Positions 1-7,400 of a stretch of DNA of 64,000 bases are shown here, one piece after another. Below the pieces are notes generated by a model. The model did not search any database and was not told the origin of the DNA. It worked only from the letters and a program-made list of their open reading frames with translations. The DNA comes from CAZCFB01 sp964511535 (GTDB taxonomy: Bacteria; Myxococcota_A; Polyangia; GCA-2747355; CAZCFB01), in the NCBI GenBank assembly GCA_964511535.1, contig CAZEFW010000001.1:124001-188000 (forward strand), given 5' to 3'. Within the stretch, counting starts at the first letter, position 1, and each line of letters starts with the position of its first letter. The translations under genes and the position numbers were made by a program.

Positions 1-510
1 GTGCGGGACGCCTGGCACCAGGAGCCGCTGTGGCGGGGGCTGGCCACGGGCGACCTGCAGGTGGTGGCCACGGACCACTGCCCGTTCAACTACGTCGGCC
101 AGAAGGACATGGGCAAGGACGACTTCCGCAAGATCCCCAACGGCATGCCCGCGCTGGAGACCCGCATGCACCTCATTCATGAGGGCGTGAACCAGGGGCG
201 CCTGTCGCTGACCCGGTTCGTGGACGCCATGTGCACCCAGCCGGCCAAGCTGTTCGGGCTCTACCCGCAGAAGGGCGCGCTGGTGCCCGGCGCCGACGCC
301 GACATCGTGATCTGGGATCCGAAGCGGGAGGTGGACCTCTCCGCGGCGGCGCTGCACATGCGGGTGGACTACAGCCCGTACGAGGGGAAGAAGGTGATGG
401 GCGGCCCGACCAAGGTGTACCGGCGCGGGCAGCTCATCGTTGATGGAGATCGCTTCCTGGGCGCGGCCGGGGAGGGCCGCTACCTGAGGCGCCAGAAGTT
501 CGACCAGTAG
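1..510 (+). CDS. Dihydropyrimidinase / D-hydantoinase, C-terminal part (cut by window start)
   Basis: This is the last 169 residues of a cyclic-amidohydrolase-family enzyme that opens dihydrouracil, dihydrothymine or hydantoin rings in the cytoplasm. The motif TDHCPF (residues 24-29 of the visible part) carries the conserved metal-ligand Asp. It is followed by the typical end of the barrel (NGMPALETR, LYPQKG) and the closing beta-sandwich (GADADIVIWDP). Full-length family members have about 460-480 residues, so some 300 lie upstream of the window, and the GTG at base 1 is an internal codon. The aminotransferase gene follows 15 bases downstream, which fits a reductive pyrimidine catabolism operon. 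Hydantoin specificity cannot be excluded. Confidence 0.9.
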   Translation: MRDAWHQEPLWRGLATGDLQVVATDHCPFNYVGQKDMGKDDFRKIPNGMPALETRMHLIHEGVNQGRLSLTRFVDAMCTQPAKLFGLYPQKGALVPGADADIVIWDPKREVDLSAAALHMRVDYSPYEGKKVMGGPTKVYRRGQLIVDGDRFLGAAGEGRYLRRQKFDQ

Positions 511-525
511 GCCAAAGGTGCACAG

Positions 526-1809
526 ATGAACTCAAAGGACATCAGAGACAGACACGCTCAATACCTCTTCCCGGCGGTTGCCAACTTCTACGCCGAGCCG
601 GTGGTGATCGACAAGGCCAGCGGCTGCACAGTGACCGACGCCGACGGCAAGGAGTACCTCGACTGGTTCGGCGGCATCCTCACGGTGAGCGTCGGGCACT
701 GCCACCCGGAGATCACCGAGAAGGTGGCGGCCCAGGCCCGCAAGCTGGTGCACACCTCCACCCTGTACCCCACCGGGCCCATGGTGGACCTGGCCGAGCG
801 CCTGGCCGGCGACACGCCGGGCAAGCTGCAGAAGAGCTTCTTCACAAGCTCCGGCACCGAGGCCGACGAGACCGCCATGATGTTGGCCCGGCTGCACACG
901 GGCAACAACGACATCATCGCGCTGCGCCACGCCTACGCCGGGCGCTCGCTGCTCAACACCAACATCACCGCCCACGCGCCCTGGCGCCCGCTGCCGAGCC
1001 TGGTGCCCGGTATCAAGCACGCGCACAACGCCTACTGCTACCGCTGCGCCTTCGGGCATACCTACCCGAGCTGCGAAATGCGCTGCGCCACGGACATGAA
1101 GGAGCTGATCCAGACCGAGACCAACGGCCAGGTGGCGTGCCTCATCGCCGAGCCGGTCCAGGGCGTGGGCGGCTTCATCGTCCCGCCGCCCGAGTACTTC
1201 AAGATCGTGGTGGAGATCGTGCGCGAGCATGGCGGGGTCTTCATCTGCGACGAGGTGCAGACCGGCTTCGGCCGCACGGGCGGCAAGATGTGGGGCATCG
1301 AGCACTGGGGTGTCGAGCCGGAGATCATGACCATGGCCAAGGGCGCGGCCAACGGCTACCCGGTGGGGATCACCATCGCGGAGGCGGAGGTGGCCGACAG
1401 CTTCAAGGCCGGCACCATCGCCACCTTCGGCGGCAACCCGGTGAGCGCCACCGCCACCATGGCCACCATGGACGTGATGCGGGACGAGGACATCCCCGGT
1501 CGCGCCGAGCGGCTGGGCAAGCGGCTGCGCGACGGGCTCGATGCCCTCGCAGAGCAGCATGACATCATCGGCGATGTGCGCGGCATGGGCCTGATGCTGG
1601 CCATGGAGCTGGTCAAGGACCGCGGCACCAAGGAACCTGACGCCGAGGGCACGGTGCGCCTGATGGAGGAGACGCGGGAGCGCGGCCTGCTCATCGGCAA
1701 GGGCGGGCTGTACGGCAACATCCTGCGCATCGCCCCGCCCATGCTCATCACCGAGGACGCGGTGGACGAGGGGCTCAAGCAGCTGGGCGCCGCCCTGCAG
1801 GCCCTCTGA
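526..1809 (+). CDS. Class III PLP-dependent aminotransferase (beta-alanine / alanine-glyoxylate / 4-aminobutyrate type)
   Basis: This 427-residue cytoplasmic fold-type I transaminase has all class III landmarks: the substrate-site DWFGGI near residue 46, SSGTEADE, the PLP-contacting DEVQTGFGRTG, and the Schiff-base lysine K272 in MAKGAANGYP. It lies directly behind a dihydropyrimidinase, so the natural guess is transamination of beta-alanine or 3-aminoisobutyrate produced by pyrimidine breakdown, or an AGXT2-like reaction. A Cys-rich segment (YCYRCAFGHTYPSCEMRC, about residues 167-184) is seen in this subgroup and is not a zinc finger by itself. Exact substrate specificity is inferred from context only. 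Confidence 0.9.
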   Translation: MNSKDIRDRHAQYLFPAVANFYAEPVVIDKASGCTVTDADGKEYLDWFGGILTVSVGHCHPEITEKVAAQARKLVHTSTLYPTGPMVDLAERLAGDTPGKLQKSFFTSSGTEADETAMMLARLHTGNNDIIALRHAYAGRSLLNTNITAHAPWRPLPSLVPGIKHAHNAYCYRCAFGHTYPSCEMRCATDMKELIQTETNGQVACLIAEPVQGVGGFIVPPPEYFKIVVEIVREHGGVFICDEVQTGFGRTGGKMWGIEHWGVEPEIMTMAKGAANGYPVGITIAEAEVADSFKAGTIATFGGNPVSATATMATMDVMRDEDIPGRAERLGKRLRDGLDALAEQHDIIGDVRGMGLMLAMELVKDRGTKEPDAEGTVRLMEETRERGLLIGKGGLYGNILRIAPPMLITEDAVDEGLKQLGAALQAL

Positions 1810-1871
1810 TTTGCCGGCGGACTCGAATCCGGGTCCATTGAATCGCAGCCCGCTCTCTGTATGATGAGAGC

Positions 1872-2705
1872 TTGATTTCGAGGCTGTATTTGCCACGTAA
1901 CAACGACAAGTTGAACGGGAAAGAGTTGGTCCCTGTCAGGCCGGCCGATGAGGCCGGCGAGAAGCGGCCGGCGCGGCGTCGCAAGGACACCGACGAGATG
2001 GTGCCGCCCGCGCTCCTGCTGCAGGAGGCGTCACCGTTCCAGGTGCGCAAGGGCGTCCAGCTCTCCCCGCACCGCTCCCTCTGCCTGGCCCGCCGGCCCG
2101 AGTCCGCAGCCTCGCAGCAGTACCGCATGGTCCTGTTCAAGCTGCGCGACAGCGGCGCCCCGCGGCTGATCGGCATCACCAGCGCGGCCCAGGGTGAGGG
2201 GAAGACCACCGTGGCCGCCAACCTCGCCCTGGCCCACGCCGAAGGGCGGCAGGCCAAGGTGATGCTGCTCGACCTGAACCTGCGCGCGCCGGCCCTGGGG
2301 CGGCGGTTCGGCTTGACCCTCTTCGGCTCCCTGGCGGATCAGCTCCGCCTCAAGCAGCGTCGCAAGGACGCGCGCTGGGAGACCATCGAGCTGCGGCCCG
2401 GGCTGCACATGATGGCCGGGGGCGAGCCCACCGAAAACCCTTCGCCCCTGCTCAACTCGCCCCAGATGGGCACGCTGATCAACGATCTGGCGGCCCACTA
2501 TGATCACGTCATCGTCGACCTGCCCGCGGTGCTCGCCGCGGCGGACGCGGGCTCGGTTCAGGATTACCTGGACGCCATGGTGCTCGTCTGCCGCGCGGGC
2601 CACTCCCGCAGGACCCAGCTGCGTCACGCGGTGGAGCGGCTCGGCACCCGCCGCCTGCATGGCGTGTTGATGCTGGACGTGGAAGGGCGGCTGCTCGCTC
2701 ACTGA
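1872..2705 (+). CDS. CpsD/CapB-type P-loop ATPase (BY-kinase-like), no tyrosine tail
   Basis: The protein is a cytoplasmic MinD/ParA-fold ATPase of the bacterial tyrosine kinase family. It shows Walker A (AQGEGKTT), a Walker A' strand (VMLLDLNLRAPALGRRFG) and Walker B (HVIVDLP). The preceding QYRMVLFKLR stretch is the linker typical of CpsD and Wzc kinase domains. It has no Tyr cluster at the C-terminus, so classical tail autophosphorylation is unlikely. No membrane segments are present, so a separate Wzz-like activator would be needed. The acyl carrier protein starts 11 bases later. The start is uncertain: the TTG given here, an internal TTG near 1924 or an ATG near 1999 would all keep the ATPase core. 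Confidence 0.75.
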   Translation: MISRLYLPRNNDKLNGKELVPVRPADEAGEKRPARRRKDTDEMVPPALLLQEASPFQVRKGVQLSPHRSLCLARRPESAASQQYRMVLFKLRDSGAPRLIGITSAAQGEGKTTVAANLALAHAEGRQAKVMLLDLNLRAPALGRRFGLTLFGSLADQLRLKQRRKDARWETIELRPGLHMMAGGEPTENPSPLLNSPQMGTLINDLAAHYDHVIVDLPAVLAAADAGSVQDYLDAMVLVCRAGHSRRTQLRHAVERLGTRRLHGVLMLDVEGRLLAH

Positions 2706-2716
2706 AAGGACCCTCA

Positions 2717-2968
2717 ATGGACATCAAAGCTGAAATTCGCCAATACATCCTGGAGAGCTTCCTCTTCACCGACGACGAGGGGGAGCTGCAGGACCAGATC
2801 TCGCTGGTGGACGAGGGGATCATCGACTCCACAGGCTTCCTGGATCTTGTGGGGTTCATCGAGGAGACCTTCGAGGTCACGGTGCCCGACACCGACCTGG
2901 TGCCCGACAACTTCGAGATGGTCGACCGGATCGTCGCCTATATCGGGCGGCGCCTCGAGGCGAAGTAG
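2717..2968 (+). CDS. Stand-alone acyl carrier protein
   Basis: This is an 83-residue acidic four-helix carrier protein. The phosphopantetheine attachment site is S38 in the motif DEGIIDSTGF, with Thr where the common DSL motif has Leu. No fatty-acid synthase genes adjoin it, so it is probably not the housekeeping AcpP. Dedicated carriers of this kind occur next to polysaccharide-export or exosortase-linked loci, and the kinase-like ATPase just upstream is consistent with that, but the acyl chain and partner enzymes cannot be told from this window. An AAAGGA ribosome site precedes the ATG. The 3' end overlaps the convergent lipoprotein gene by 31 bases. Confidence 0.88.
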   Translation: MDIKAEIRQYILESFLFTDDEGELQDQISLVDEGIIDSTGFLDLVGFIEETFEVTVPDTDLVPDNFEMVDRIVAYIGRRLEAK

Positions 2969-4641
2969 CTCAGCAACGCCAGCACCCCCCACCACGGCGT
3001 GGCCGGCCCTGGTCCGCCCCCCGCCGCCGCACAACCACCTGGTTCGGATCCCGCGCCCGCCGCGGCGTCGGGCGCTGTGAGATCCACAGGCGCACCGTCC
3101 GGCGGGATCGGCCCGTCCAGCCCCAGATCTGCCGGAAGCGTCGCGGGGCATTGCCGCTTGTGCTTGCCCGCGGGGTCGGACTTGCCCTCGGTGCCGCAGT
3201 CGTAGAGCTGGCCGCCCGGATGCCACCCGCACTTCGGGTTGAGCGTGCACGGGATGGAGCGCAGCCTCGCCGCGACGCAGTAGATCAGGGTGTTGCCCTT
3301 GCAGCACCCCTCGATGGTGATCCCGCCGCACGGCGCGCCGCCGTCGGAGGAGGGGCCATCGCTGGCCGGCAGGCCAGCGTCGCGGGTCAGGGCGCGGCAC
3401 CCCTGGGCGTTCTTCCCGGTCGGGTCGGCGGCGCCGCTGGTGTCGCAGTCGTACCGCCCCGCGTTGCTCCAGCCGCACCTTGGCCGCTTGCGGCAGCTCA
3501 TGCTCCTGAGCTGCCCCGACGCGCACCACCACAGGGTCTCACCGTCGCAGCAGCCGGTGGCGCTGATGGCCCCGCAGGTTTGCGAGTCCGCCTGGCCTGC
3601 ATCCGCGGCGCCCAGCGCGGGGGTGTGGCCTCCGGTGGCGACCGGGTCGTCCAGGCAGCCCGGTACAGCCAGGGCCACCCCCAGGAGCAGGACGGCGGCG
3701 GCCTTCGGCGGGCGTCGCCGCAGCAACCCGAGCAGCAGGATCAGGCCGGCCAGGGGGAAGGCGGGCAGGGCGCCCTGGCCCCCCGCCTGACAGCTGCAGC
3801 CGCCGCCACCGCCGGTGGCCACCGTGGCGATGTCCGCGGTCCCTCCCTCGAAGCCGCTCACGTCCAGGCCGGGTCCCACCTCCGCGGCCGCTTGGTCTGG
3901 CGCCTCGCTGGCGTCGAGGTGGGCCACGGTGTCGGGCACGATGGTGAAGCCCTCGTTGCCCGAGCCCGCGTCTGACACGGCGTCGCCCGGGGAGGCGGCC
4001 TGGTCCGCGGGCGCGGCGGCCAGGTCGGGCGTCGGGCCGTCACCGAAGAGGCTGTCCGGCGCGCCGGCATCGCCCGGCCAGCTGCAGGCCAGCGCGTGCT
4101 TGCCCGAAGGGTCCGGCTTGCCTGCCGTGGCGCAGTCGTAATAGCCAGAGGCCGCGCTCCACCCGCACGACGGGTTCTTGCTGCAGTCGAGGCTCAGCAG
4201 CTTGCCCCCGGCGCAGAAGATCAAGGTCTGCCCCTGGCAGCAGCCCACATGGCCGGGGCCGCTGCAAACGCCCAGGTCGGCCGCGGCGGCGTCCTTGGCC
4301 GCGGCGGCGTCCACGCCGCTGTCGGGGGCGGGGCAGGCGTAGGGCGCCACCCCTGACGGGTCTGCGCCGGCCGAGGCCCCGCAGCTGTAAAGCCCGTAGG
4401 TGGCAGACCATCCGCACACCTGACCGGGCGGGCAAGCTTTGGTCTTCGGATGACTGCCGGCGCAGTATCGCAGCGACTTGGGGCCGGCGCAGCAGCCGAC
4501 CTTGGACACCGCTCCGCACCCGCCGCCCTTGTCAGCAGCAGCCGCGTCGGACGCCAGGGCTCGCGCCCGGGCGCCCTGCTCGGGGGGCGTCGTGCACCCC
4601 GGGGCCAGCGCGCACAGCGCCAGTATGAGCCAACCCTTCAT
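2938..4641 (-). CDS. Double-unit Cys-rich lipoprotein with two anchor segments (apparent fusion of tandem genes)
   Basis: The 567-residue product begins with a lipoprotein signal (lipobox ALAPGC, Cys16) and contains four repeats of about 60 residues at roughly 42-103, 126-186, 356-415 and 438-498. Each repeat has eight cysteines and the shared words GCC, CGW, YDC and DPxGK. An anchor-like segment (CSC, hydrophobic helix, LLRRR) lies at about 282-311. It is followed at once by a second lipoprotein-like signal (VLLLGVALAVPGC, Cys at about 329), and a second anchor (hydrophobic helix, SRRR) closes the protein. It therefore reads as two tandem paralogues joined without a stop codon. The start chosen is the ATG at 4641; a GTG lies two codons upstream. 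Function is unknown; surface location is inferred. Confidence 0.8.
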   Translation of the reverse strand: MKGWLILALCALAPGCTTPPEQGARARALASDAAAADKGGGCGAVSKVGCCAGPKSLRYCAGSHPKTKACPPGQVCGWSATYGLYSCGASAGADPSGVAPYACPAPDSGVDAAAAKDAAAADLGVCSGPGHVGCCQGQTLIFCAGGKLLSLDCSKNPSCGWSAASGYYDCATAGKPDPSGKHALACSWPGDAGAPDSLFGDGPTPDLAAAPADQAASPGDAVSDAGSGNEGFTIVPDTVAHLDASEAPDQAAAEVGPGLDVSGFEGGTADIATVATGGGGGCSCQAGGQGALPAFPLAGLILLLGLLRRRPPKAAAVLLLGVALAVPGCLDDPVATGGHTPALGAADAGQADSQTCGAISATGCCDGETLWWCASGQLRSMSCRKRPRCGWSNAGRYDCDTSGAADPTGKNAQGCRALTRDAGLPASDGPSSDGGAPCGGITIEGCCKGNTLIYCVAARLRSIPCTLNPKCGWHPGGQLYDCGTEGKSDPAGKHKRQCPATLPADLGLDGPIPPDGAPVDLTAPDAAAGAGSEPGGCAAAGGGPGPATPWWGVLALLSYFASRRRPI

Positions 4642-4755
4642 GACCACTCATACTATCCCCGCCCCGCAGAATACGCCAAGTTGGGTTGAACCAGCGCGGG
4701 TTGAAGAATAGGATTGGCCGTCGCGTCGTATCTACAGTTCAAAGGAGCCGACAGC

Positions 4756-5946
4756 ATGCGCACAAACTACAGCACCCCCCTCAAACTGGCCGCCGTCGCC
4801 CTGGTGGCTGGCATGCTCTGGACCACCGCCGCAACGGCAGAGCCGCTCTGGACCTACAAGCCTGACAAGGGCTTCGTGGACGATCCCATCGCGTTTTCGC
4901 CCGACGGGGAGATGCTGGTCTACTTCCACACCGACAGCGCCACCTTCACCAAGATGGTGCTGGTCAAGATGAGCGAGGCCTTCAAGGTCACCCGGGTAAT
5001 CGATCTGGCGGACGCCAACATGGTGCCGCGCCGGGTGGCGTTCACGCCCAACAGCAAGCGGGTGGTGCTGATCTGGATGGACGGCTACAAGGGCACCCTG
5101 GCGGCCACCACCTACAGCGTGGCCACCGGCAAGCCGGGCAAGACCTACGGCCCCACCAACTACACCGAGCTGGTGCGGGTGAGGGGCAAGCAGGTCATCG
5201 CCCTGACCACCCTCAAGGAGCTGCGCAAGGGCGGCGCCTGGCACCGCACCACCTTCATCAACACCGAGGACGGCAAGAAGGTCACCTTCCTCAAGACCAA
5301 GGTGAAGGCCGACTTCACCCTGCCCGAGCCCCCGGTGCGCGTCATCTCCTGGGAGCCGGGCCACCGCAGCTTCATCGGCCTGCGCCCGGGCAAGTACGAC
5401 AAGAAGAAGGACATCCGCCTGCCCGACGTTGGCCTGCGCTACAACCTGCTGCAGCAGAAAGAGGTCTGGGCCGAGGCGCCCAAGGATCTGCCGGCTTGGG
5501 AGCTGGCCATCAAGATGCGCCCTGGCCACGAGGGGCAGATGCGCTACATGGAGGTCTCCGGCGACCTGAAGAAGCTGTACTACGTGGACGAGAAGAACGG
5601 CCTGGTGGAGCTGCAGGGCAAGGTCCCCTGGGCCAAGTACGACCACGAGAGCCTCAAGCAGTGGGAGTCGTGGGACCGGCAGACCCTCTTCTTCTCCCTC
5701 ACGGTCGACCCGGTGAACCCGGCGGCGGTGGCGCGCAAGAAGGAGGACCCGGAGCGGGTGGACATCTACGCGCTGAACCGCGCCGGCGACCTGAAACTGC
5801 TGGGCAAGGTGATGACCGGCCGCAAGAAAGGCCGCGCCACCATCACCAAGTTCGGCTGGTCTGTGGGCGCCAAGAACTTCGCCTACCTCAAGAAGCTCAA
5901 GGGCTTCGCCCGCGGTGGCAAGGAGCTGCAGATCTACGGCCGGTAG
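4756..5946 (+). CDS. Secreted beta-propeller-like protein of unknown function
   Basis: The start is set by AAAGGAG at 4741-4747, eight bases before ATG 4756, which gives a clean Sec signal peptide (LAAVALVAGMLW, cleavage near ATA-EP). The mature part, about 370 residues, has repeated strands such as IAFSPDGEMLVYF and VAFTPNSKRVVLIW that resemble WD40 or TolB-type propeller blades. No catalytic motif was recognised. It is divergent from the double lipoprotein gene, so the 114-base spacer between them should hold promoters for both. It is rich in lysine. Periplasmic or secreted location is inferred from the signal peptide. Confidence 0.7.
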   Translation: MRTNYSTPLKLAAVALVAGMLWTTAATAEPLWTYKPDKGFVDDPIAFSPDGEMLVYFHTDSATFTKMVLVKMSEAFKVTRVIDLADANMVPRRVAFTPNSKRVVLIWMDGYKGTLAATTYSVATGKPGKTYGPTNYTELVRVRGKQVIALTTLKELRKGGAWHRTTFINTEDGKKVTFLKTKVKADFTLPEPPVRVISWEPGHRSFIGLRPGKYDKKKDIRLPDVGLRYNLLQQKEVWAEAPKDLPAWELAIKMRPGHEGQMRYMEVSGDLKKLYYVDEKNGLVELQGKVPWAKYDHESLKQWESWDRQTLFFSLTVDPVNPAAVARKKEDPERVDIYALNRAGDLKLLGKVMTGRKKGRATITKFGWSVGAKNFAYLKKLKGFARGGKELQIYGR

Positions 5947-5997
5947 CCGCAGCCCCCGCAGCCGCAGCCGGATTGTGGTTCGCCCACGGTTTCGGAC

Positions 5998-7377
5998 CTA
6001 CAGTTCGATCCCCAACATCTTGAAGATCCCCGACGACTTGAGGAATACGAACCCCACGGCCAAGGGCACCAGGTATTTCACCAGGGTGAGCCAGAAGGGG
6101 TAGTAGCCGCCCCAGGGGGTCCCGCGCAGGAACTCCTTCTTGCGAAGGTCCCGGTCCATGAACCAGCCGGTGAACACGGCGATGAGCAGGCCGCCGAAGG
6201 GGAGCATCCAGTTGGCCGAGGCGTGATCCACCCAGTCGAAGAATGACCGGCCCGTGGCGCCGGCCAGGCCCTTGCCGAACAGCCCCGCGCCGCCGGAAAG
6301 GGCCGAGGGCACGCCGAACAGGAAGGTGATCAGGCCGGTGACCAGGGCCACCTTGCGCCGCCGCCAGCCGTACAGGTCGATGAACGACGAGGTGACCACC
6401 TCCAGCAGCGAGATGCTGGACGTCAGCGCTGCCAGCACCAGCAGCACGAAGAACACCAGGCAGAGCACCTGCCCGCCGGGCATCTGGGAGAACGCGATGG
6501 GGATCGACTTGAACACCAGCCCCGGCCCCGCCGCGGCGTGCAGCCCCGACGAGAAGATGATCGGGAACACCACCGTGCCCGACAGCAGGGCGATGGCCGT
6601 GTCCAGCAGCGCCACCCAGGCGCTGGTCTTGATGATCCCCGTCCCCTTGGACAGGTACGAGCCGTAGGTCAACATGGCCCCCATGCCGAGGGAGAGCGAG
6701 AAGAAGGCCTGCCCCATGGCCTCGAGCACCGACGAGGCCTTGAACTTGGCCAGGTTCGGCGCGAACACGAACCGCATGGCGTCGCCGAAGCCGGGCAGGG
6801 TGGCGGAGTAGATGCCGAGGCCCACGAGCATGACGAACAGCGCCGGCATCAGCACCTGGGCCGTGCGCTCGATCCCCTTCTGCACCCCGAAGTAGACGAT
6901 GCTGATGGTCATGCACATGAACACCGCGTGGTAGGCCAGGTTGTGCGTGGGGCTGGTGTACAGCCCGTCGAAGATGGCGCTGATGGCTGCCGGCTTCAGC
7001 CCGGCGAACGCCCCCTGCAATGACAGCAGCACATAGTGCAGGGTCCACCCCGCCACCACGCAATAGTAGGAGAGGATGATGAACCCCGCGGCCACGCCCA
7101 TCCACCCGGTGCCGACCCAGCCGCTGCCCTGGCGCGTGAGCGCGCGGAACGCGGCCACCGGCGAGGACTGGGTCGCGCGGCCGAGCATCACCTCGCTGAC
7201 CATGATCGGCAGCCCCACCACCGCCACGCAGACCAGGTAGATCAACACGAACACGCCGCCGCCGTTCTCCCCGACGACGTAGGGGAACTTCCAGATGTTG
7301 CCCAGGCCCACCGCGCTGCCCGCGGCGGCCAGGATGAAGCCCATCCTCGAGCCCCAGTTACCTCGTTGTGGTTGCAT
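5998..7377 (-). CDS. Sodium-dependent transporter, SNF (NSS) family
   Basis: This 459-residue inner-membrane protein imports an amino acid or related amine by sodium symport (LeuT fold). The first helix carries the family hallmark GSAVGLGNIWKFPYVVGENGG, which forms part of the sodium and substrate sites, and about 11-12 hydrophobic segments follow. An AAAGGA ribosome site lies 11 bases before the ATG. The upstream FG-GAP lipoprotein gene on the same strand ends only 23 bases away, so the two may share a transcript. The substrate cannot be deduced. Confidence 0.92.
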   Translation of the reverse strand: MQPQRGNWGSRMGFILAAAGSAVGLGNIWKFPYVVGENGGGVFVLIYLVCVAVVGLPIMVSEVMLGRATQSSPVAAFRALTRQGSGWVGTGWMGVAAGFIILSYYCVVAGWTLHYVLLSLQGAFAGLKPAAISAIFDGLYTSPTHNLAYHAVFMCMTISIVYFGVQKGIERTAQVLMPALFVMLVGLGIYSATLPGFGDAMRFVFAPNLAKFKASSVLEAMGQAFFSLSLGMGAMLTYGSYLSKGTGIIKTSAWVALLDTAIALLSGTVVFPIIFSSGLHAAAGPGLVFKSIPIAFSQMPGGQVLCLVFFVLLVLAALTSSISLLEVVTSSFIDLYGWRRRKVALVTGLITFLFGVPSALSGGAGLFGKGLAGATGRSFFDWVDHASANWMLPFGGLLIAVFTGWFMDRDLRKKEFLRGTPWGGYYPFWLTLVKYLVPLAVGFVFLKSSGIFKMLGIEL

Positions 7378-7400
7378 TTATTGTCGCGTCCTTTCGCGCT

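Noticed and set aside
532..1896. Long open frame of 454 codons opposite the class III aminotransferase
   Set aside because: It is the antisense shadow of a gene with clear motifs; its translation is His/Gly/Leu low complexity, as usual for high-GC complementary frames.
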